This document shows, piece by piece, positions 17,975 to 29,900 of a stretch of DNA of 64,000 bases (the first letter of the stretch is position 1; every line of letters starts with the position of its first letter). The stretch covers positions 3,626,501-3,690,500 of the forward strand of contig NZ_PJBB01000003.1 of the NCBI RefSeq assembly GCF_002836595.1, given 5' to 3'. The stretch comes from Tenacibaculum sp. Bg11-29. GTDB taxonomy: Bacteria > Bacteroidota > Bacteroidia > Flavobacteriales > Flavobacteriaceae. The notes beneath the pieces were generated by a model. That model searched no databases. It had not been told where the DNA came from and saw only the letters and a list, made by a program, of their open reading frames with translations. Made by a program: the position numbers and the translations under genes.

Positions 17975-20024
17975 TTTTTATAATTATAAATTCTGATCTT
18001 CTATTTAATTGATGCTCTAAAGAACTACATTTCACTCCATCAGAACATTTATTAAGTAATTGGCTTTCACCATACCCTTTGGCACTATCAATTCTATTTG
18101 GTTGAATACCACTTTTAATTAAGTACTCTTTAGTTGATTTTGCTCTTTTATCTGATAAACTTAAATTATAAGAATCTGTGTTACGTGAATCTGTATGTGA
18201 TTCTATTCTTATTACCATTTTAGGATACTGCATCATTAATATTACTATTTTATTAAGTTCAATAGCTGCATTAATTCTAACACGTGCTTCATTTAAAGCA
18301 AAATAAATAATTCCTATTTTAATTTTTAATAATCCTTTCTCTTCAACTATAAGTTCGTTTAGTGTTTCTAAACCTAGTGGAACAATTGTTTCACCTGTTT
18401 TTGTTCCTGTTAATAATGGTTTATTTTTTTGCTGATACCCAGTTTTTGATGCTACAATTTTATATTTTGTTTTACAATCAAATACTTTTGTAAACGTATA
18501 AGCTCCGTTTATATTTGTTATTGTTGTTTCTAGCAATTCTTCATTTTTATTATATAGTGCTACTTTAGCATTAGAAATAGTTTCTCCTGTAATTGTATTT
18601 GATACCGAACCTTTTACCAATTGATTACATGCTTGTATTTCTATTAATTTTGTAGGTACTCTAACAAAAGAGTAAATATCATCATCACCTTTTCCTAGTT
18701 TTCTATTAGATGATACAAATCCAGTGTTTTTATCTTCTTTAATAATAAATGCAAAATCATCTAATTTACTATTTAATGGTGCTCCCAAATTTACGGGTTT
18801 CCTAAAACTACTTTCTTTAGCTGTACTTTGATAAACGTCTAATCCTCCTAAACCTAAATAACCATCTGAAGCAAAATACAATGCATTATCTGTTATGTAA
18901 GGAAACATTTCTCTACCGGCTGTATTTATGTTATCTCCAAGATTTCTTGGTTTAGAATAGCTCGTATATATTGAATCTTTGTTATTGTTAATTTGATTTT
19001 CTAAAATATCAACAACAAAAATATCTGTTGCTCCGATAGATCCTGGCATATCAGAAACAAAATATAATAATTTACCATCACTACTCACTGAGGGATGCCC
19101 CACAGAATAGTTTTCACTATTAAACGGTAACTCTTTTACATTTTTCCACTCAGCTATGCTGCCTTCTCCTGTTTTAATTAAATCGGCACTATATAACTTT
19201 AAATGATTTGTTCCTTTATTATCTCTTTCTAATTTACCATTATAATTATTTCTTGTAAAATAAACCCTTTTTTCATCAGCCGAGAAAGCTAATGTTGCTT
19301 CATGATATATCGTATTTAAATTTTCAGAAAAATCTCCATCCTTTTTAACGTTTGATGCTGTTTTATTGATTGTACCTACATACATATTCAAAAAAGGTTG
19401 TTCATTCCAATGATAAATTCTTGTATGATAATTTGATGAATCTACCGCTGATGAATAAATTAATTTATCTTTATAATACATAGGCCCAAAATCTGAATAC
19501 TTTGTATTTATTGATAAATTAGTTAAAATAAACTGAGGTTCTATATCAAGTATATCTTCGATTGTTTTATTTTCTTGATTGTACTTTTCTGATCTGTTAT
19601 CTGTTTTTTTTGTTATTCTAGAAAACTTTTTCATCCAGTACTTTGCTTCTTTGTACTCTCCAATACCTTCTAAACTATGCGCATATTTAAATACATATTC
19701 TGCCTCTATTTCTGGATAATAGTTTGATATTAATTGCTTGTAAATACGATTCGCATTTTTCATATCTGTATTAAAAAAGTAAGAATCTCCTGCTTTTTTT
19801 AATACTCTTAAATAATCAATATCTCTGTTTTTCTTTTTACTTAAACTATTTAATTCTCTTTCATAAATTTTTGCAGCTTCTTTATACCACATTCTTTTAA
19901 AAAATTTATCTGCTTTAGGTGTTGAACTTTTATCTATTTGATTGTATGTAGTAACGCTTTGCGCAAAAGATGAACTCCCTAGCCATAAGATTAATACTAA
20001 TATAATTGCTTTTTTCATTTTCAT
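17970..20024 (-). CDS. OmpA/PD40/TPR outer-membrane-associated protein (PorE-like)
   Basis: 684 residues with signal peptide MKKAIILVLILWLGSSSFAQ. In order: TPR-like helices (about 30-140); WD40-like beta-propeller repeats with PD40 motifs such as GHPSVSSDGKLLYFVSDMPG and PYITDNALYFASDG (about 190-440); a carboxypeptidase-regulatory-like fold (VKGSVSNTITGETISNAKV, about 470-550); and an OmpA C-terminal peptidoglycan-binding domain (IESHTDSRNTDSYNLSLSDKRA, about 600-680). This architecture matches PorE-type proteins linked to type IX secretion. It is 5 bp downstream of the porP/sprF-like gene and third in the adhesin operon, so it probably anchors the PorP-adhesin assembly to the cell wall. 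Confidence 0.88.
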   Translation of the reverse strand: MKMKKAIILVLILWLGSSSFAQSVTTYNQIDKSSTPKADKFFKRMWYKEAAKIYERELNSLSKKKNRDIDYLRVLKKAGDSYFFNTDMKNANRIYKQLISNYYPEIEAEYVFKYAHSLEGIGEYKEAKYWMKKFSRITKKTDNRSEKYNQENKTIEDILDIEPQFILTNLSINTKYSDFGPMYYKDKLIYSSAVDSSNYHTRIYHWNEQPFLNMYVGTINKTASNVKKDGDFSENLNTIYHEATLAFSADEKRVYFTRNNYNGKLERDNKGTNHLKLYSADLIKTGEGSIAEWKNVKELPFNSENYSVGHPSVSSDGKLLYFVSDMPGSIGATDIFVVDILENQINNNKDSIYTSYSKPRNLGDNINTAGREMFPYITDNALYFASDGYLGLGGLDVYQSTAKESSFRKPVNLGAPLNSKLDDFAFIIKEDKNTGFVSSNRKLGKGDDDIYSFVRVPTKLIEIQACNQLVKGSVSNTITGETISNAKVALYNKNEELLETTITNINGAYTFTKVFDCKTKYKIVASKTGYQQKNKPLLTGTKTGETIVPLGLETLNELIVEEKGLLKIKIGIIYFALNEARVRINAAIELNKIVILMMQYPKMVIRIESHTDSRNTDSYNLSLSDKRAKSTKEYLIKSGIQPNRIDSAKGYGESQLLNKCSDGVKCSSLEHQLNRRSEFIIIKM

Positions 20025-20029
20025 AAACT

Positions 20030-20959
20030 TTAAAAGAAACGAGGTGATTTTAATTGTTTTTCTTTTGTTATTAACTCATAACGCAGCATTATTTCGTGTG
20101 TTCCTGAATTAAAATCGCCTAATCTTGTCGTTGTTAAATCATACGCATATCCTAATAATAACCTTGGGCTAATTTGCATTCCTATTAATCCACTAAAAGA
20201 ATCATCCCAACGATATCCAACTCCTAACCTTACTGTATCATAGAGCATAAAATTAGCAGACAAATCTACTATTGCAGGAGCTCCTGCAACAAATTTCCCT
20301 AAAAACGCGGGTTTAAATTTCACACTCGAACTAATATTAAAAACTTTACCTGCAATTAAATAATAATGTAAACGCTCTGCACTTACCTTATAATTATTAG
20401 TGCTAAAATCATCTCTATTAAAATATTTATTTGTTAAAAAGTTTGGTACTGATAAACCAAAATATGTTTTTTCATTTCGCCAATAAATACCTGCTCCAAC
20501 TGTTGGTAGAAATTTATTATTAATTGATGCGATGTCTGATTGATTTTGAAAACCATCAAATAAATCAACATTAAGTAACCTTCCTCCTGCTTTCATTCCA
20601 AAAGATAACTGACTTTCATTATTTAAGCGTATGGTATATGAAAAATTAGCATCAATGTATATTTCTTTTGCAGGCCCTAAACGATCATTTACCAACGATA
20701 ATCCTAAACCAAGGTTTTTACCTATTGGAGATTCTATACTTAATGATTGTGTTTGTGGTGCTCCATCTACACCAACCCATTGGCTTCTGTGCAATGCTGT
20801 TACCGATAAATGACCTCTAGATCCTGCATAGGCTGAGTTTACAGATAAAGGGTTAAACATATAATTTGTATACTGAGGGTCTTGTTGAGCTAAACAAGTT
20901 ATAGTTTGTAAAATTAAAAACAAGACTAATAATATTTTAAATTTTAAATACATTTTCAT
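20030..20959 (-). CDS. PorP/SprF family type IX secretion membrane protein
   Basis: 309 residues with a signal peptide (LVLFLILQTITCLAQQ) directly followed by QDPQYTNYMFNPLSVNSAYAGSR in pieces: the QYTNYMFN and NSAYAGSRG motifs are hallmarks of PorP/SprF proteins. The rest alternates short beta strands, as expected for an outer-membrane barrel, and ends in an aromatic residue (RFF). In Flavobacterium johnsoniae, SprF is needed for secretion of the SprB adhesin encoded beside it. Here the giant adhesin gene lies 34 bp upstream, giving the same pairing. The family call is firm; the dedicated role for this adhesin is inferred. Confidence 0.93.
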   Translation of the reverse strand: MKMYLKFKILLVLFLILQTITCLAQQDPQYTNYMFNPLSVNSAYAGSRGHLSVTALHRSQWVGVDGAPQTQSLSIESPIGKNLGLGLSLVNDRLGPAKEIYIDANFSYTIRLNNESQLSFGMKAGGRLLNVDLFDGFQNQSDIASINNKFLPTVGAGIYWRNEKTYFGLSVPNFLTNKYFNRDDFSTNNYKVSAERLHYYLIAGKVFNISSSVKFKPAFLGKFVAGAPAIVDLSANFMLYDTVRLGVGYRWDDSFSGLIGMQISPRLLLGYAYDLTTTRLGDFNSGTHEIMLRYELITKEKQLKSPRFF

Positions 20960-20993
20960 TTTTTAAAAAAGGTTTTTATCTTATTTTTAATTT

Positions 20994-23900
20994 TTATCGA
21001 ACAATATATAACCATCCTACCTTAACTTTAGTTCCATCTCCTAAATCAAGTACATAATAATATGTTCCGACTGGTAATTGCACATCCTTATTAACTACCG
21101 CTCTTCCGTTAGATGTTCCTTCAAAAGTATTGTCATATCCTAATTTAGAATACACAATATTTCCCCATCTATTAAAAATTTCTAATTTATTGTTTGGGTA
21201 ATTACTAATACAATCAATATAAAATACTTCATTTTCAGTATTTCCATTTGGTGAAAACTTATTATGAACTTTAAGACAAATAGGTGTTATTACAGCACTA
21301 TTAGTATCATTACTTGTATCTGAATCTATTTGATCTAAAGATGTTAATGATGCCGTATTTAAATAATCTTTAATATCTAATACCTTAACTTCAATTTCTA
21401 ATATTTCTAAAGAACCTACAGATACCATTGGTAAATTCCATTCACCACCACTATTATCATAAGAACCTGAAGTTGAAACTGACGATACATATTCATATCC
21501 TGAAGGTAAAACTTCTGAAATGATTACTGATGTTGCATCTATTTGTCCTTCATTACCTACAGTAATCGTAAAAGTAATAATATCGCCAATCGATGGCTCT
21601 AAAACATCTACTTCTTTAGTAACTGTTACATCTGCTGTTGGTGTATTTATAAAACTATTAGATTCATCATTTTCACTTTGATCACCGTCATCGTTTCCTG
21701 GTGTACTATTAAGATCAAATTGATCACTAGCTGTTATTTGAGCTATGTTTAAATATTCTCCATCTTGTAATGTTGGCATGTTTACAGTGGCTTCGTACGT
21801 AATTGTTAAACCTGTTAATGGTACATTTAAATTAGACCAATTAATTATATTTCCATTTAATAAGCCTCCATTACTTATATTATTTATAGCACTATAACCA
21901 ATTGGTAAAATATCTTCAATAGCAACTCCTGTTCCATCATTTGGTCCAAAATTATTAATTTTTAATGTAAAAGTTATAACATCTCCTACATTTGCATTTT
22001 GATTACCTACTGATTTAATTAACTCTAAATCGGCAAATGCTACTTGCACAACAAAATTAGCTTCATCATCATCGGCTATTCCATCATTTAAATCATCAGA
22101 TGAAGCATCACTACTCACATCACTATCAGGATCTATTTGATCTGAAGCTACAATTTCTGTAAAGTTGATAAACTCATTTGCAGTGTTAGTAGGGTTATTA
22201 ACTATAACATCTATAAATAATGTTTGAGAACCGTTTGCTGGAATATTATCTACTGTCCACAACCCTGTTATTGGATTATACACACCTGATGTTGTACTAA
22301 ACTGTTCATACGAAAATCCTATTGGTAGTATATCTAACACTTCTACATTTGTTGCTGTGTTAGGCCCAGCATTACTTACATTAATTTGAAAACGTAATGC
22401 ATCACCTGGTTGTGCAGTTGTTATACCTCCTACAGTTGTTTTACTTATCGAAAGATCTGCAATCGTTTGAATAGGTGTTGTATTAGCCTCTGCATAATCA
22501 TCTTCGGTTGTTAAACCGTTTCCTGGAGTAGAATCATTATCTAAAATATTAGAACCTGTTATTTCCGCAGTGTTTAAATATACACCTGTTGGTTTAACAA
22601 TTACATCTATTAATAATGTTTCAATAGCTCCGTTTGCTAAATTACCAATAATCCATTCTCCTGAAATTTCATTATAAGTTCCTGTTGAAGAACTAAATGT
22701 TTCGAAATCATAACCTGATGGCAATAAGTCTGTTATTTTTACTCCCGTAGCATCTTCTGGTCCATCATTGGTTACTGTTAATTTAAATGTTATTTCATCA
22801 CCAACCAGTGGTGTTATATCTCCATCTACAACTGCTTTAGTTAAAGATAAATCTGCTAAAGGAATTATTGGAGTAACGACTACATCATCCATATCATCTT
22901 CTGATAAAATTCCGTTACCGTGAACAGAATCCGAATCATTTCCGTTTGAAGACATTATTTCTGCAATATTATTATAGTTTCCTACTGCTAATACTGTTGC
23001 TGTTACTGTTAACGTTTGAGATGTGTTATTTGGCATATCATCTAACCCATCCCATAACCCTGTTGTTGATGTATAGAATCCTGATGATACTGTATGACTT
23101 ACATAACTATAACCTGAAGGTAATAAATCTAATACATCTATTCCTGTTGCTCTGTTAGGTCCATTATTTGTTACTACAATATCAAATGTAATTTGACTTC
23201 CTATAACTGGTGAATGATTACCATCTGTTACTACTTTAGTTAGTGATAAATCAGAATTTGATAACATAGGTGTAACTACTGCATCATCCATATCATCTTC
23301 TGACAAAATTCCATTACCATGTACAGAATCTACATCAAACTCATTTACGAACAGAACTTCTGCAATATTGTTATAATTACCTGTTGATAATACTATTGCT
23401 GTTACTGTTAAAGTTTGAGATGTACTATTTGGCATATCATCAAGTCCGTCCCATATTCCTGTTGCTGGTGTATAAAATCCTGATGATACTGTATGGCTTA
23501 CATAACTATAACCTGAAGGTAGTAAATCAACCACATTTACTCCTGTTGCTGAACTAGGCCCATCATTTGTTACTACAATATCAAATGTAATTTCATTCCC
23601 AATAATTGGTGTATAATTACCATCTGTTACTACTTTAGTTAATGAAATATCGTTCTGTTTAACTATCGGTGTGACACTTGTTTCATCATCGTCTGCTATT
23701 CCATCGCCATTATCATCTACACTAGCTCCTGAGCTTGGATCACTGTCTGGATCGTATTGATCACTTCCGCTAATCTCCGCATTGTTTGTATAAACAACTC
23801 CTGCTCCTGGTGCTAATATCGTAGTGGTATAACTTACACTCACGGTTCCGTTATTCGCTGGTACACTTAAACTTATCCAATCAATCGTGGTTCCTGTTGC

Positions 23901-26900
23901 TACCCCTCCATCATTTATCGTTCCGATCGTATATCCGTTTGGTACTACATCTTTTATTGAAACGCCTGTCGCAACATTTGGCCCTGCATTGGTTACTGTG
24001 ATTGTAAAGGTTACAACATCACCTACATTTGGAGCCATATTACTAACTGTCTTCGCAATACTTAAATCCGATTGTTGGATTGTTATCGATACTGAACTTT
24101 CATCATCATCCGATATTCCATCGCCATTATCATCTACACTTGCATCACTCGTAACATCACTATCAATATCAAACTGATCACTTGCAGTGATTTCTGCTAC
24201 ATTTAAATACTCATTCAATACGCCTGTTGGGGCATCTACTGTTGCTTCAAAAGTTAAACTTACAGATCCGCCATTGGTAACGGTTAAATTAGACCATGTT
24301 ACTGTATCTGTACTTCCGCCTAAACTTCCTGCTCCACTGATGTTTGTGATGCCGCTATAGCCTGCAGGCACAACATCTACAACACTTACATTGGTGGCAT
24401 CGTTATTTCCTGCATTGCTTACTAATAATGTAAAGGTTACTACATCACCTACATTTGGACTCGCATTACTTACACTTTTTAATAAACTTAAATCTGCCGT
24501 TTGAGGCGTAATTGTTGAGGCTACCTGATCATCTTCTGTTAAAACATTATTATTAGGACTACTGTTTGGATCATATTGATCACTTGCTGTAATCTCTGCT
24601 ACATTGATATAACTTATTCCTGTTCCTGGGGCTAATACTCTTGCTGTATAAGTTACCGACAATGTATTACTTCCTACCGTAGCTGATACATTTAAGCCAC
24701 TCCAAACAATAACGTTTCCTGTTTGGGTTCCGGTTCCTGCACTTACGATTTGTAAACCGTTTGGAACGGTATCGGTAACATTTACTCCAGTAGCATCACT
24801 CGATCCGTTGTTGGTTATAACAACTGTATAGGTGATTACGTCTCCTACATTTGGAGTTAATATACTCGGGGTTTTTGCCAATTCTAAATCTGCTTGACTT
24901 GGGGTTACCGTTTCTGTATCCTGGTCATCTTCTGCTGATACATCATTATTTGGTGTACTATTCGGATCATACTGATCACTTGCTGTTACCTGAGCGATAT
25001 TCTGATATTCATTCGCTGCTCCTGTTGGGGCATTTACCGTTACTTTATAGGTTAAACTTACTGAACTTGCGCCTACTGCTACGTTTAATCCACTCCAATT
25101 AATTGTTGTTGCGCCTGCATTGTAAACTCCTGAATTATCAATACTTCCTGGCACTAAACTATAACCTAATGGTAGTACATCTTCAATATCTACGCCTGTG
25201 GCTGCATCGCCTACATTACTTAATGCAATGGTAAATGTTAACACATCGCCTACTTCTATAGTGCCGCCATTATCATCAACGTAATTCTTTGCTAAACTTA
25301 AATTTGATTGTTGTGGGGTTATGCTAAAAAAGGTATCATCATCTTGGTCTGTCGTACTCTGTTGTACTGCCGGATCACTATCTGGATCATGCTGATCACT
25401 CTTGGTGATCTCTGCAACATTACGATACTGATTCACGGCACCTGTTGGTGCTTTAACAGTTGCCATATAGGTTAATGTAATACTGCTTCCTGATGCAATT
25501 ACTAAATTACTCCAAGTTGCTGTGTTTCCTGTTGCTACTCCTGCATTGTTTACCGTTCCTAATGTATATCCTGCTAATGGCAATACATCAACTACTTCAA
25601 CTCCTGTTGCTGCACTTGGGCCTGCATTACTTATCGTTAACTCAAAAGTTAATACATCGCCTACATTTGGCGTTACACTTCCTGCTGATAATCCTTTGGT
25701 GATACTTAAATCTGATTGCTCAACTGTTGGTGTGACACTTGTTTCATCATCATCTGAAATTCCATCGCCATTATCATCTACTCCTGAACCTACCGTTGGA
25801 TCACTGTCTGGATCGTATTGATCACTTCCGCTAATCTCCGCATTGTTCGTATAAACAACTCCTGCTCCTGGTGCTAATACCGTAGCCGTATAACTTACAC
25901 TTACGGTTCCGTTATTCGCTGGTACACTTAAACTTATCCAATCAATCGTGGTTCCTGTTGCTAATCCACTATCATTTATCGTTCCGATCGTATATCCGTT
26001 TGGTACAATATCTTGTATCGAAACGCCTGTTGCTACATTTGGCCCTGCATTGGTTACTGTGATTGTAAAGGTTACAACATCACCTACATTTGGAGCCATA
26101 TTACTAACTGTCTTCGCAATACTTAAATCCGATTGTTGGATTGTTATCGATACTGAACTTTCATCATCATCCGATATTCCATCGCCATTATCATCTACAC
26201 TTGCATCACTCGTAACATCACTATCAATATCAAACTGATCACTTGCAGTGATTTCTGCTACATTTAAATACTCATTCAATACGCCTGTTGGGGCATCTAC
26301 TGTTGCTTCAAAAGTTAAACTTACAGATCCGCCATTGGTAACGGTTAAATTAGACCATGTTACTGTATCTGTACTTCCGCCTAAACTTCCTGCTCCACTG
26401 ATGTTTGTGATGCCGCTATAGCCTGCAGGCACAACATCTACAACACTTACATTGGTGGCATCGTTATTTCCTGCATTGCTTACTAATAATGTAAAGGTTA
26501 CTACATCACCTACATTTGGACTCGCATTACTTACACTTTTTAATAAACTTAAATCTGCCGTTTGAGGCGTAATTGTTGAGGCTACCTGATCATCTTCTGT
26601 TAAAACATTATTATTAGGACTACTGTTTGGATCATATTGATCACTTGCTGTAATCTCTGCTACATTGATATAACTTATTCCTGTTCCTGGGGCTAATACT
26701 CTTGCTGTATAAGTTACCGACAATGTATTACTTCCTACCGTAGCTGATACATTTAAGCCACTCCAAACAATAACGTTTCCTGTTTGGGTTCCGGTTCCTG
26801 CACTTACGATTTGTAAACCGTTTGGAACGGTATCGGTAACATTTACTCCAGTAGCATCACTCGATCCGTTGTTGGTTATAACAACTGTATAGGTGATTAC

Positions 26901-29900
26901 GTCTCCTACATTTGGAGTTAATATACTCGGGGTTTTTGCCAATTCTAAATCTGCTTGACTTGGGGTTACCGTTTCTGTATCCTGGTCATCTTCTGCTGAT
27001 ACATCATTATTTGGTGTACTATTCGGATCATACTGATCACTTGCTGTTACCTGAGCGATATTCTGATATTCATTCGCTGCTCCTGTTGGGGCATTTACCG
27101 TTACTTTATAGGTTAAACTTACTGAACTTGCGCCTACTGCTACGTTTAATCCACTCCAATTAATTGTTGTTGCGCCTGCATTGTAAACTCCTGAATTATC
27201 AATACTTCCTGGCACTAAACTATAACCTAATGGTAGTACATCTTCAATATCTACGCCTGTGGCTGCATCGCCTACATTACTTAATGCAATGGTAAATGTT
27301 AACACATCGCCTACTTCTATAGTGCCGCCATTATCATCAACGTAATTCTTTGCTAAACTTAAATTTGATTGTTGTGGGGTTATGCTAAAAAAGGTATCAT
27401 CATCTTGGTCTGTCGTACTCTGTTGTACTGCCGGATCACTATCTGGATCATGCTGATCACTCTTGGTGATCTCTGCAACATTACGATACTGATTCACGGC
27501 ACCTGTTGGTGCTTTAACAGTTGCCATATAGGTTAATGTAATACTGCTTCCTGATGCAATTACTAAATTACTCCAAGTTGCTGTGTTTCCTGTTGCTACT
27601 CCTGCATTGTTTACCGTTCCTAATGTATATCCTGCTAATGGCAATACATCAACTACTTCAACTCCTGTTGCTGCACTTGGGCCTGCATTACTTATCGTTA
27701 ACTCAAAAGTTAATACATCGCCTACATTTGGCGTTACACTTCCTGCTGATAATCCTTTGGTGATACTTAAATCTGATTGCTCAACTGTTGGTGTGACACT
27801 TGTTTCATCATCATCTGAAATTCCATCGCCATTATCATCTACTCCTGAACCTACCGTTGGATCACTGTCTGGATCGTATTGATCACTTCCGCTAATCTCC
27901 GCATTGTTCGTATAAACAACTCCTGCTCCTGGTGCTAATACCGTAGCCGTATAACTTACACTTACGGTTCCGTTATTCGCTGGTACACTTAAACTTATCC
28001 AATCAATCGTGGTTCCTGTTGCTAATCCACTATCATTTATCGTTCCGATCGTATATCCGTTTGGTACAATATCTTGTATCGAAACGCCTGTTGCTACATT
28101 TGGCCCTGCATTGGTTACTGTGATTGTAAAGGTTACAACATCACCTACATTTGGAGCCATATTACTAACTGTCTTCGCAATACTTAAATCCGATTGTTGG
28201 ATTGTTATCGATACTGAACTTTCATCATCATCCGATATTCCATCGCCATTATCATCTACACTTGCATCACTCGTAACATCACTATCAATATCAAACTGAT
28301 CACTTGCAGTGATTTCTGCTACATTTAAATACTCATTCAATACGCCTGTTGGGGCATCTACTGTTGCTTCAAAAGTTAAACTTACAGATCCGCCATTGGT
28401 AACGGTTAAATTAGACCATGTTACTGTATCTGTACTTCCGCCTAAACTTCCTGCTCCACTGATGTTTGTGATGCCGCTATAGCCTGCAGGCACAACATCT
28501 ACAACACTTACATTGGTGGCATCGTTATTTCCTGCATTGCTTACTAATAATGTAAAGGTTACTACATCACCTACATTTGGACTCGCATTACTTACACTTT
28601 TTAATAAACTTAAATCTGCCGTTTGAGGGGTTGGAATAGTAAATGAAGACTGATCGTCTTCGGTTATAATGTTATTATTAGGTGTACTATCTGGATCAAA
28701 TTGATCACTTGCTATAATTTCTGCTATATTTTTATACTCATTAGTTAAATTTACTGGAATATTAACTTTTACATCATACGTAAGACTTAAAGTACCTGTA
28801 GCTGTTGTTAAACCTAATCCACTCCAATTAATAATATTTCCTGATAAAGTTCCTCCATTACTTATATTCGTAATATTACTATAACCAGTAGGAATAACAT
28901 CTTTAATATTAATTCCTGTAGCATCATTTACTCCTGCATTAGTTAATACTAATTCGAAAGTAATTATGTCACCTACATTAGCTGGTAAAACTGTTCCTGA
29001 ATTCTGTACCCCTTTAACTAAACTTAAATCTGTTGACTGAATAGTTACTTCTGCTGAATCTTCATCATCTTCACTTTGGTCTCCATCATCATTATTAGGT
29101 ATACTATCTGGATCAAAATTATCACTTGTAATAATTTGAGCTGTATTAACATAGGGACCAGTTTCTTTAACTGTAGCATTAAGGGTTAAATTTATAGTAG
29201 CCCCACTTGTAATACTTAAATTTGTCCAAGTAATTTTTTGAGCTCCCAAATCAAAAGAGCCACCGTTAGAAACAGTTCCTGGCACCAAAGAATAACCTAT
29301 CGGTAAAATGTCAGACACACTAACTCCTGTTGCCTCTGAATTAGATCCACTCGAATCATTATTATAAATAGCAATCGTAAATGTTACTACATCACCAATA
29401 TTTACGTTAGAATTTGACACTGTTTTAGTGAGTTCTAAATCTGAAATTGGGTTAATAGTTATTGTAACTTGATCTGTAGCTTTATTACAAGAACCATTAT
29501 CAATACTCCATTCAAAAACATAAGTTCCTACTTGTGTTCCTCCTAATGCTGTGGTAGCACTATTTACATTTATAAAAGAAACTGTAGAAGGACCTGATAT
29601 TTGACTCCAAGTACCAACTCCTACAGTTGGTGGTGTTGCTCCGAGTGTTACACTAGAAAATTCTGGTAAAGCTTGATTTGGACCAGCTTCTGTCGTTATA
29701 GGGTCTGTATAAACAACAATTTTTGTTATTGATGAATTTGAACAACCACCACCTACTGCTGTCCATTTAAATTCGTAAGTACCAGGAGCAAGTCCATTTA
29801 CCAAACTATTAGGGTTATTAGGTGAAAGTACATTTACCGCACTTCCCATTGGCGAACTCTCTATTGTCCATGTACCAGTACCTTCTGTTAAAGGTGTTGC

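Noticed and set aside
24851..27763. Several + strand frames of 69-99 codons inside the adhesin
   Set aside because: They repeat with the same 2061-bp period and are Leu/Ser-rich shadows of the DUF11 codons on the other strand.
23690..28628. CRISPR-like or non-coding repeat array
   Set aside because: The repeats are 2061 bp, in frame and encode DUF11 domains; there are no short repeats with unique spacers.
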